A DNA stretch of 16,068 bases from Bacteroidales bacterium. Its GTDB lineage: Bacteria; Bacteroidota; Bacteroidia; Bacteroidales; Dysgonomonadaceae. Location of the stretch: positions 1 through 16,068 of the forward strand of contig JAAZMQ010000040.1 in the NCBI GenBank assembly GCA_012798745.1, given 5' to 3'. The position numbers were made by a program, and so were the translations under genes. The notes below the pieces were generated by a model. It had not been told where the DNA came from, did not search any database, and was given only the letters and a program-made list of their open reading frames with translations. Positions 1-6,433 of the stretch are shown here, in pieces (position 1 is the first letter of the stretch; each line of letters opens with the position of its first letter).

Positions 1-447
1 AAAAACATCGAAGAGGCGCACATGCGCAACCGCCAGCTCATTGCACGTTATGTGTATGAGCAGAGTAAAGCCGACAAGGCCGTAGAGATGAAACAACGCG
101 ACGGAAAAACCTTCGTGGTGGTCAACGATTATGGGAAAATTCGTGAGCGATTCGGTCAATTGTTGTCGGAAATTCAGCGCATCAAATCGACCGGCGATTA
201 CCATGCAGCCAAAAAAATGGTAGAAACGTATGCCGTGAAAGTAGACCCTGCTCTTCATAAAGAGGTACTTGCCCGATATGAAGCATTGAATCTTGCTCCG
301 TACAAGGGTTTTGTGAATCCGGTTTACAAGCTCGTTACCGATAAAAACGGGAAAGTTACGGATGTCACCATTTCGTACGACGAAAATTATGTGGAGCAGA
401 ACTTGCGCTATTCGAAAAGATATTCGGTATTGCCGTTGTGGAACTAA
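1..447 (+). CDS. Peptidase family M49 (dipeptidyl peptidase III-like), C-terminal fragment
   Basis: The reading frame is open from base 1, so only the last 148 residues are present and the true start lies before the window. The fragment is soluble and charged, runs through a segment beginning NRQLIARYVYE, and ends with an aromatic tail (RYSKRYSVLPLWN). I recognise this as the C-terminal part of the large (about 650-700 aa) Bacteroidota M49 zinc exopeptidases, which remove dipeptides from the N-terminus of peptides. The catalytic HExxGH and EECRAD-type motifs would lie upstream, so catalysis cannot be checked here. The stop is 4 bp before folC, so the two genes are probably co-transcribed. From memory, full-length homologues are sometimes labelled 'dihydrofolate reductase' in databases; nothing in this fragment resembles DHFR, and a genuine folA lies 2.4 kb downstream. 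The family call rests on remembered C-terminal similarity only. Confidence 0.7.
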   Translation, partial: KNIEEAHMRNRQLIARYVYEQSKADKAVEMKQRDGKTFVVVNDYGKIRERFGQLLSEIQRIKSTGDYHAAKKMVETYAVKVDPALHKEVLARYEALNLAPYKGFVNPVYKLVTDKNGKVTDVTISYDENYVEQNLRYSKRYSVLPLWN

Positions 448-451
448 ACAA

Positions 452-1744
452 ATGAACTACGAGGAAACACTTCAATATCTCTATAGCCGGTTGCCCGAAT
501 ATCAACGCATCGGTCACGCAGCATATAAGGAAGGGTTGGACAATAGTCTTGCACTTGATGCTTATTTCGATTATCCGCATCAGAAATACAAAACCATTCA
601 CATAGGGGGCACCAACGGTAAGGGATCAACTTCGCACTTGCTTGCTGCTATCTTACAACAGGCGGGTTATAAAGTGGGGTTATACACCTCGCCTCACCTC
701 GTCGATTTTCGCGAACGCATCCGCGTGAACGGGGAGATGGTCGATAAATCCTATGTGGTGGATTTTGTGGAAAAATACAGGGAGGCATTTGAACCCATTC
801 ACCCTTCATTTTTTGAATTGACAATGGAGATGGGTTTCCTGTATTTTGCCAAGCAGAAGGTCGATGTAGCCGTAATCGAAGTCGGCCTGGGCGGACGGCT
901 GGATAGCACCAACATCATCTCGCCCGATTTGTCCGTCATTACCAACATCGGAATCGAACATACCCAATATCTGGGAAATACCCTCTCCAAAATAGCCGGC
1001 GAAAAGGCCGGAATCATCAAACCCTACACTCCGGTGGTGATCGGGGAAATTGAAAACGAAGACGTTCGCCGGGTTTTTGTGGAAAAAGCAGCTGCGCAAC
1101 ATGCGCCCATCGTCTTTGCCGAAAACAACAACGACTTCCATGCGCAAAAAACCTCGTCGGGATGGATTTTTCAATGCAAAGAATATCCCGGCCTCATCGA
1201 CGAATTGGGGGGATTTGTGCAGGAAAAAAACGCCAAAACGGTGTTAACTGCCGTTGAAGAGCTCAAAAAAATGGGATATGGCATCCCCAAAGACGCTGTT
1301 TACGATGGTTTTGCACATGTAGTGGAATTAACCGGACTGATGGGGCGGTGGCAAAGGGTGCAGGATAAACCGAAAATCGTATGCGATACTGCGCATAATG
1401 CGCACGGAATCCGATATATCGGCAAACAATTGGAATCGGAAAAATACGACCGACTGCATATCGTCTTCGGGGTGGTAAAAGACAAAGATCTTCAGGCCAT
1501 ACTGCCGCTATTGCCTAAAAATGCCGAGTATTATTTCACAAAACCTTCAGTAGAAAGGGCTCTTGATGAAAAAATACTGGCCAAAGAAGCGGCAAATCAC
1601 CAATTGTGGGGAAATACCTTCCACAATGTGGCAGATGCGGTACACGCAGCAAGAAAAAAGGCAACGGAAAACGATTTTATTTTTATCGGAGGCAGTTCTT
1701 TTGTGGTGGCAGATGCGTTGCCTCTTTTCATAAACCCTTCATAG
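452..1744 (+). CDS. folC: Bifunctional folylpolyglutamate synthase / dihydrofolate synthase
   Basis: This cytoplasmic Mur-ligase-like enzyme adds glutamate to dihydropteroate and/or to reduced folates using ATP. The 430-aa product has the expected length (E. coli FolC is about 420). Visible motifs are the P-loop GTNGKGS (residues 53-59), the EVGLGGRLDSTN segment (143-154) carrying the Mg/ATP-site Glu, EKAGIIK (184-190) containing the lysine that is carbamylated in the family, the GRWQ segment (298-301), and the C-terminal-domain DTAHN motif (312-316). I chose the ATG at 452, 4 bp after the upstream stop. An in-frame ATG at 362 would add 30 residues but lies inside the M49 gene, and the conserved N-terminus begins at MNYEETLQYL. 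It leads a folate cluster with thyA and folA. Whether it has both activities or only the polyglutamylating one cannot be told from sequence alone. Confidence 0.96.
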   Translation: MNYEETLQYLYSRLPEYQRIGHAAYKEGLDNSLALDAYFDYPHQKYKTIHIGGTNGKGSTSHLLAAILQQAGYKVGLYTSPHLVDFRERIRVNGEMVDKSYVVDFVEKYREAFEPIHPSFFELTMEMGFLYFAKQKVDVAVIEVGLGGRLDSTNIISPDLSVITNIGIEHTQYLGNTLSKIAGEKAGIIKPYTPVVIGEIENEDVRRVFVEKAAAQHAPIVFAENNNDFHAQKTSSGWIFQCKEYPGLIDELGGFVQEKNAKTVLTAVEELKKMGYGIPKDAVYDGFAHVVELTGLMGRWQRVQDKPKIVCDTAHNAHGIRYIGKQLESEKYDRLHIVFGVVKDKDLQAILPLLPKNAEYYFTKPSVERALDEKILAKEAANHQLWGNTFHNVADAVHAARKKATENDFIFIGGSSFVVADALPLFINPS

Positions 1745-1822
1745 TATCTTGTTTTATTGCACCAAATTATTTATCTCAAAATTATTTTTTGCGTAGCAGT
1801 AGATAAATTGAAAATTATCTTG

Positions 1823-1830
1823 TAAATTTG
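1823..1830 (+). promoter_or_regulatory. Candidate -7 promoter element upstream of thyA
   Basis: TAAATTTG matches the Bacteroidota -7 consensus TAnnTTTG exactly and sits 104 bp before the thyA ATG, in the 189-bp gap after folC. I could not find a TTG at the usual distance of about 20 bp upstream, so the -33 half is missing or degenerate. It suggests thyA may have its own promoter in addition to any read-through from folC. Confidence 0.4.
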
Positions 1831-1933
1831 TGCTAATACGATTCCCGAATCGGTTATCCGACTCCAGGAATACAACAGAAAACGCATTTTTAGATCCTAT
1901 TATATAAAACTCTTTTTTAGAAAGGAAAGCACA

Positions 1934-2728
1934 ATGAAACAATATTTAGATTTACTTCAACGTATTCTCGATGAAGGTATAAAGAAAGAAGACCGCACCG
2001 GAACCGGAACAATCAGTATTTTCGGACACCAGAGTCGTTACAAAATGAGTGACGGATTTCCGCTTCTTACCACCAAAAAATTGCACGTGAAATCCATTAT
2101 ATACGAACTTCTCTGGTTTTTGAAAGGCGACACAAACGTAAAATACCTGCATGAACACGACGTACACATCTGGGACAAATGGGCAAACGAAAATGGCGAA
2201 CTTGGCCATATTTACGGGTATCAATGGCGCTCGTGGCCTCATTACGATGGTGGACGCATCGACCAAATCGCAGAAGCGGTGGATATGATCAAACATAATC
2301 CCGATTCGCGGCGGATCATTGTCAGCTCGTGGAACGTGGCCGATTTGCCCAATATGAACCTTCCTCCGTGTCATACGCTTTTTCAATTTTATGTTTCCGA
2401 CGGCAAACTGAGCCTGCAGCTTTACCAACGCAGTGCCGACGTTTTTCTGGGTGTTCCGTTTAACATCGCTTCTTACGCCTTGCTGTTAAAAATGATGGCG
2501 CAGGTAACGGGTTTGCAGGAGGGCGATTTTATACATACGATGGGCGATGCACACATTTATCTGAATCATTTGGATCAAATAAAATTGCAACTCACGCGGG
2601 AACCTCGTCCCTTGCCCAAGATGATCATCAATCCCGATGTAAAAGATATTTTCAGTTTTAAATACGAAGACTTCGAACTCGTCGACTACAATCCCCATCC
2701 GCACATCAAAGGAGAGGTTTCGGTTTAG
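1934..2728 (+). CDS. thyA: Thymidylate synthase
   Basis: Cytoplasmic enzyme that converts dUMP to dTMP with 5,10-methylene-THF as carbon and hydride donor, releasing dihydrofolate. At 264 aa it is the same length as E. coli ThyA and appears colinear with it. The catalytic cysteine is C146 in LPPCHTLFQFYV, the same number as in E. coli. Other family signatures are DRTGTGT (20-26), the RR pair at 126-127 that contacts the nucleotide phosphate, QRSADVFLGVPFNIASYA, and the C-terminal PHPHIKGEVSV that closes over the active site. The start is the ATG at 1934, after an A-rich leader. Its product DHF is the substrate of FolA, encoded 150 bp downstream. Having ThyA rather than ThyX makes the cell dependent on DHFR, consistent with folA being next door. 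Confidence 0.98.
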   Translation: MKQYLDLLQRILDEGIKKEDRTGTGTISIFGHQSRYKMSDGFPLLTTKKLHVKSIIYELLWFLKGDTNVKYLHEHDVHIWDKWANENGELGHIYGYQWRSWPHYDGGRIDQIAEAVDMIKHNPDSRRIIVSSWNVADLPNMNLPPCHTLFQFYVSDGKLSLQLYQRSADVFLGVPFNIASYALLLKMMAQVTGLQEGDFIHTMGDAHIYLNHLDQIKLQLTREPRPLPKMIINPDVKDIFSFKYEDFELVDYNPHPHIKGEVSV

Positions 2729-2878
2729 TCTTATTTGTTTGAATGTCGGTTTCGTAAAAATTGGTCAACGCTATTCGATTAAAAGGATCAACCGGTAAAG
2801 ATTAGTGCTGCAAGAGAAAATTTTATAATTTTATCCGTATAATAATTCGCTCAATCATTTATTTTCAAAACGTGAAGA

Positions 2879-3412
2879 ATGCAAAATAACACAACCAAGG
2901 AAAATGAATTCCCCGGCGAAATTGCCGTTATCGTTGCCACGGATGAAAATAATGCCATTGGCAAAAAAGGTAATTTGCTCTGTCATTTACCCAATGATCT
3001 GAAACGTTTCAAACAAATTACGGAACATCACACGGTGGTGATGGGACGAAAAACCTTTGAATCGTTGCCCAAAGGTGCGTTGCCCAACCGCAAAAATATA
3101 GTCTTGACTTCACAAAAGAATGCCGAATACCAAGACTGCATCGTGTGTCATTCGCTCGACGAGGTGTGGCAGCATTGCGAAAACGAAGATAAAGTCTTTT
3201 TTATCGGGGGAGAGCAAATATACCGGCAGATTATCGACCGGGCGAATACCTTATACCTTACGCGCATTCATCATACGTTTGACGATGCCGATACTTTTTT
3301 CCCCGCCATCAACCTGAACGAATGGACTCTCATTGAGAAAAAAAAACAGGATGCCGACAATAGACATCCGTTCGACTATACTTTTTTTACTTATGCTCGA
3401 AAAGACAAATAA
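2879..3412 (+). CDS. folA: Dihydrofolate reductase
   Basis: NADPH-dependent reduction of dihydrofolate to tetrahydrofolate, recycling the DHF made by ThyA. The 177-aa protein is a little longer than the usual 160-165 because of a polar N-terminal tail of about 14 residues before the first strand (EIAVIVATDENNAIG). The acidic active-site residue corresponding to E. coli Asp27 is D40 in HLPNDLKRFK. Cofactor-binding motifs are MGRKTFESLP (55-64) and the GGEQIY loop, followed by LYLTRI containing the Thr equivalent to E. coli Thr113. The position equivalent to E. coli Trp22, just before the LPxD motif, is Cys35 (codon TGT). No other ATG gives a shorter credible start. The 150-bp gap from thyA contains an A/T-rich TAATTTTA (2826-2833) that is only a poor -7 match, so co-transcription with thyA is likely but unproven. 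Confidence 0.96.
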   Translation: MQNNTTKENEFPGEIAVIVATDENNAIGKKGNLLCHLPNDLKRFKQITEHHTVVMGRKTFESLPKGALPNRKNIVLTSQKNAEYQDCIVCHSLDEVWQHCENEDKVFFIGGEQIYRQIIDRANTLYLTRIHHTFDDADTFFPAINLNEWTLIEKKKQDADNRHPFDYTFFTYARKDK

Positions 3413-3567
3413 AAGGTTCCCTTTCGTGACAAAAAATTCACCCTTTTTTCTTTGCCGTGTTTATGGGTTTATTCACCCTCTTTTCGCAAGAATTGAAGTG
3501 TGCCATGCACTGCTATGCCCATAAATTCAAAACGTTTACCAAAACGTAGCAAAAACTTATTACCGTT
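3413..3567. other. Convergent intergenic region, no gene seen
   Basis: 155 bp lie between the folA stop and the stop of the minus-strand kinase-like gene. I found no hairpin with a T-tract that would serve as a clear intrinsic terminator on either strand, only short (4 bp) self-complementary pieces such as GTGC-CAT-GCAC near 3499. An open frame crossing this region in + is out of phase with folA and has no family features. Confidence 0.4.
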
Positions 3568-4209
3568 TCATGGGTTAATCCTTGTCCCTAGTTTTTCTTC
3601 CGCAAAACGACGGACGTATGCCACGGTTTTTTCGATGCCGAGGACCGAAGAATTCATACATAAATGATAAGATTCGGCTGCGCCCCATTTTTTATCGGTA
3701 TAATAATTATAATAACCTGCCCTTTTTTTATCCATTTTCTTTATATAAGCAAGGGCTTTATCTCTCGGAGCCAACTGATAAACTTCGCTAACCCGCTTTA
3801 TCCGATCTTCGATATCGGCCGTAATGAAAATATTCACCGCACGAGGATGGTCCTTCAGTACATAGTCGGCGCAACGCCCAATAAAAATGCACGACTGTTT
3901 CTCTGCTAAATTACGTATAACATCGCTTTGAATCTTAAACAAGGTTTCATTGCAAAGATAGCTCTCGTTTAAATAAATCTCATCCACCGTGGCATTACGT
4001 AGTCCAAAAAAACCGCCAAAGATGCTATGCGTCTTCTTTTCATCCATTTTTTCGAAAAACTCTTTACTCAAACCACTTTCCCTTGAGGCAAGCTCGATAA
4101 GTTCCTTATCGTATAAAGGAATACCGAGCTGTCGCGACAATTCTTCGCCAATCAAATGCCCTCCGCTGCCAAGTTGACGACCGATAGTGATAACATATTT
4201 TTCCTTCAT
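3568..4209 (-). CDS. Cytidylate kinase-like family protein (Cytidylate_kin2 type)
   Basis: Predicted cytoplasmic P-loop protein of 213 aa, related to CMP kinase but belonging to the stand-alone 'cytidylate kinase-like' family, whose substrate is not established. The N-terminus reads YVITIGRQLGSGGHLIGEEL (residues 5-24), a P-loop variant where Gly-Ser-Gly-Gly replaces the classical GKS/T. Further features are YDKELIELAS, a central IFIGRCADYVL strand/loop, and a basic stretch with DKKRAGYYNYYTDKKWG (lid region). I chose the ATG at 4209 because family members begin a few residues before the VITIGRQ strand. An ATG at 4224 (5 extra residues) is possible, and a TTG at 4233 overlapping the MATE stop is less likely. 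It starts 5-20 bp after the MATE stop, so the pair is almost certainly one transcript. A true CMP kinase activity should not be assumed. Confidence 0.85.
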   Translation of the reverse strand: MKEKYVITIGRQLGSGGHLIGEELSRQLGIPLYDKELIELASRESGLSKEFFEKMDEKKTHSIFGGFFGLRNATVDEIYLNESYLCNETLFKIQSDVIRNLAEKQSCIFIGRCADYVLKDHPRAVNIFITADIEDRIKRVSEVYQLAPRDKALAYIKKMDKKRAGYYNYYTDKKWGAAESYHLCMNSSVLGIEKTVAYVRRFAEEKLGTRINP

Positions 4210-4229
4210 ATGACCTATTCCCATTAAAC

Positions 4230-5594
4230 TCAACGAGTAATTTTTGTATTTCTTTTAATAACCTTCCGAAAGTTCACAAAAAGCATATAAGCGGCTACCA
4301 AAGAGGCCAGCAAATCTGAAGCCGGCATGCTGTACCACACGCCTTTTAATCCGTAAATACTGGGTAAAGTTAATAAAAAAGGCAACAGAAAAAGCAGCTG
4401 GCGGCTCAAAGACAAAAAAACCGCTCTACCCGGCATCCCTATACTCTGGAAAAAGTTGGTAACAACCATTTGAAATCCAACAATCGGAAAAAACAAAAAT
4501 ACAATACGCAACCCTTCCGCTGCCAATTGAATTAATGTCGGGTCCTTGGTAAATGCAGAAGCCACAACCTCAGGGAAAAGCTCCACAATCAAAAAACCAA
4601 AGGTCATAATACCTATCGCCATAAAAATGGTAAGTTTTAAAACCTCATTTACACGTTTATAGTTGCGCGCACCAAAATTATATCCCGCAATGGGCTGCAT
4701 GCCTTGGTTTAATCCCCCGGTTACCATTACAAAAAGAAACGAAACACGATTGATGATACCATAAGCACCCACAGCCAAATCACCCCCGTATTTTATCAAT
4801 GTTTGATTAATGAGGATAACAATAACACACGCAACCGCATTCATCAAAAAAGGCGACATGCCGATGGCTAGCGAGTCTTTGACGATTTTGGGGTCGAGTC
4901 TGAAAATACCTTTTTGCAGATGAATAAAATTTTCTTTATTGCTGAAAAACTTTATTTGCCAGACAAGCATTATGATTTGCGAAATAACAGTCGCTAACGC
5001 ACTCCCTTTAATGCCCCAATTAAATCCGAAAATAAATAGTGGTGTCAATATAATATTTAACACTACAGTGACCAACGTTGCATACATCGCTTTCCTGGGA
5101 TTCCCCGATGAACGCAAAATGCCGTTAAGACCAATATAAATATGAGTAAAAACATTACCCAATAAAATAACCAGCATATAATCGTGCGCATAGGGCAACG
5201 TAGCAGGACTTGCCCCAAAAAAACAAAGTATCGGATCCAAGAAAATCAGAGAAACAATCATAAATGCCAACCCAAAAATCACATTGAGCACAAATACGTT
5301 TCCCAAGATGCGATTAGCTGTAGAATAATCTTTTTGCCCCAACCTAACCGACATCAACGTCGCGGCTCCTGCCCCAACCAATGAACCAAAAGCAGCAGAA
5401 AGATTCATGAAAGGGAAGGTTACTGCCAAGCCCGAAATTGCCAACGCTCCTACGCCATGGCCAATGAAGATGCTATCAGTTATATTATATAACGATGAAG
5501 CCACCATTGCCACAATCGCAGGCAACGAATACTGAATAAGCAAGTTCCTTATTTTTTCTGTTCCTAATGCTAACGGTAAACCTTTTTTCTCCAT
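4230..5594 (-). CDS. MATE family efflux transporter (MepA-like)
   Basis: Inner-membrane multidrug/organic-cation exporter driven by an H+ or Na+ gradient. The 454-aa product has the normal MATE length and about twelve hydrophobic segments in two halves. Typical family pieces are LLIQYSLPAIVAMVASSLYNITDSIFIG in TM1, the AGAATLMSVRLGQKD loop, GNPRKAMYATL in the middle of the first half, and QGMQPIAGYNFGARNYKRV opening the second half. The ATG at 5594 is preferred: a TTG at 5633 would add 13 residues and lies at the predicted promoter. The -7 box at 5623-5630 gives a leader of roughly 20-25 bases. The cytidylate-kinase-like gene follows immediately. Substrate specificity is unknown; MepA-type members commonly expel cationic drugs, but nothing here shows that directly. 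Confidence 0.93.
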   Translation of the reverse strand: MEKKGLPLALGTEKIRNLLIQYSLPAIVAMVASSLYNITDSIFIGHGVGALAISGLAVTFPFMNLSAAFGSLVGAGAATLMSVRLGQKDYSTANRILGNVFVLNVIFGLAFMIVSLIFLDPILCFFGASPATLPYAHDYMLVILLGNVFTHIYIGLNGILRSSGNPRKAMYATLVTVVLNIILTPLFIFGFNWGIKGSALATVISQIIMLVWQIKFFSNKENFIHLQKGIFRLDPKIVKDSLAIGMSPFLMNAVACVIVILINQTLIKYGGDLAVGAYGIINRVSFLFVMVTGGLNQGMQPIAGYNFGARNYKRVNEVLKLTIFMAIGIMTFGFLIVELFPEVVASAFTKDPTLIQLAAEGLRIVFLFFPIVGFQMVVTNFFQSIGMPGRAVFLSLSRQLLFLLPFLLTLPSIYGLKGVWYSMPASDLLASLVAAYMLFVNFRKVIKRNTKITR

Positions 5595-5622
5595 TCTACA
5601 ATCTTTAATAAAAAATTCCACG

Positions 5623-5630
5623 CAAAAGTA
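5623..5630 (-). promoter_or_regulatory. Candidate -7 promoter element for the MATE/kinase operon
   Basis: On the minus strand this reads TACTTTTG followed by CG, a perfect match to TAnnTTTG, about 30 bp upstream of the MATE ATG. A matching TTG at the expected distance of about 20 bp was not found; a TTGTTG lies about 31 bp further upstream. The same TTTTGCG extension occurs in front of DUF2723 and femX. Confidence 0.5.
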
Positions 5631-5754
5631 CAAAAAATGAAACGAATCCGGTGTTTAAACACAACAACAGAAACGAGCGGTTGGTTTGGTTTTAAAATCA
5701 AAATGAATAAGAAAAATAAAAACAGTAGATTTTAACTATTTAATATTATATTAA

Positions 5755-6372
5755 TCAATGAATTAATCCAAAAGAATACCCTTCACCTTTCAGCCATTCA
5801 ATAGCCAAGGGAAGGGCGTATCTCAAGTTTTTTTCTGCTTTCAACGAATCGTGAAACACAATAATCGATCCATCTCGTACATATTTTTTGACATTGTTCA
5901 GTACTTTCTCGGGTGTCATATATTTACTGTAATCGCGCGTAACGACATCCCACATAATAAATTTATACCCTTTTTTCTTCAAAAAAACAAATTGTGAATG
6001 AAGAATATGCCCATGAGGCGGACGAAAAAAAGGAGATTGAATATACGAATTTGCTTTTTGTGTATTATCAATAAAATAGTTGGTATTGTGCTTCCACCCT
6101 TGGATATGATTAAAGGTATGATTACCCGTAATATGCCCCTTTTCAATGATTTGACGATATAGGGATGGATGTTTTCTAACATTATCACCTACACAAAAAA
6201 AAGTTGCTTTAATCTGATATTTATCAAGTACATCCAAAACCCAAGGAGTAACTTCAGGAATAGGCCCATCATCAAAAGTTAAATAGACCATTTTTTCCCT
6301 ACTGTTTTTTATTCTCCAAACCGCACCCGGATAAAACATGCGATAAAATAGAGGAGGTCGCTCTATGAACAT
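5755..6372 (-). CDS. Polysaccharide deacetylase (NodB homology, carbohydrate esterase 4)
   Basis: Metal-dependent enzyme expected to remove N- or O-acetyl groups from an amino-sugar polymer. All five NodB motifs are visible in the 205-aa protein: TFDDGP (32-37, catalytic base D34 and metal ligand D35), the HxxxH metal site H85-TFN-H89, RPPHG (117-121), the WD pair at 141-142, and VFHDS (172-176) with H174. Metal binding and catalysis should therefore be intact. There is no clear signal peptide: the N-terminus (MFIERPPLFYRMFYPGAVWRI) is amphipathic rather than a clean hydrophobic core, so it may be cytoplasmic or membrane-associated. I chose the ATG at 6372; a TTG at 6384 adds four residues. 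The start is only about a dozen bases after the T-tract of the terminator that follows DUF2723. Peptidoglycan and surface polysaccharide are both possible substrates. Confidence 0.92.
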   Translation of the reverse strand: MFIERPPLFYRMFYPGAVWRIKNSREKMVYLTFDDGPIPEVTPWVLDVLDKYQIKATFFCVGDNVRKHPSLYRQIIEKGHITGNHTFNHIQGWKHNTNYFIDNTQKANSYIQSPFFRPPHGHILHSQFVFLKKKGYKFIMWDVVTRDYSKYMTPEKVLNNVKKYVRDGSIIVFHDSLKAEKNLRYALPLAIEWLKGEGYSFGLIH

Positions 6373-6388
6373 AAAAATAATCAAATAA

Positions 6389-6429
6389 AAAGGCCTCTCC
6401 CAATTTTCGTCTCACTGAAAGAGGCCTTT
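6389..6429 (-). terminator. Intrinsic terminator after the DUF2723 gene
   Basis: Two perfect 10-base arms, AAAGGCCTCT at 6389-6398 and AGAGGCCTTT at 6420-6429, are separated by 21 bases. Read on the minus strand the stem is followed by TTTTTATTT, a good T-tract. It begins 4 bp after the DUF2723 stop codon. On the plus strand the stem is followed by GTTTTTATTT, so it could act both ways. It leaves almost no leader for the deacetylase gene downstream. Confidence 0.85.
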
Positions 6430-6433
6430 GTTT

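Noticed and set aside
362..451. Longer folC start at the ATG at 362
   Set aside because: It would overlap the M49 gene by 86 bp, and the extra residues are an out-of-frame reading of that gene. The family N-terminus begins at the ATG at 452.
1745..1933. Folate-type riboswitch in the leader of thyA
   Set aside because: I saw no conserved paired elements of a tetrahydrofolate riboswitch, and that class is known mainly from Firmicutes.
1952..2428. 158-codon minus-strand open frame opposite thyA, and similar frames opposite folC (806-1174) and inside DUF2723 (9174-9533)
   Set aside because: They are shadows of strongly conserved coding sequence in another frame, with no independent support.
5595..5633. 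TTG starts extending MATE, and likewise DUF2723 (9994), the deacetylase (6384), the kinase-like gene (4233) and the thioferritin (14638)
   Set aside because: In each case an ATG lies close downstream at the conserved N-terminus. For MATE and DUF2723 the extension runs through the predicted promoter.
5692..5735. 8-bp inverted repeat TTAAAATC/GATTTTAA after the deacetylase gene as a terminator
   Set aside because: The stem is almost all A/T with a 28-base loop and no clean T-tract; it is expected by chance in such A/T-rich DNA.
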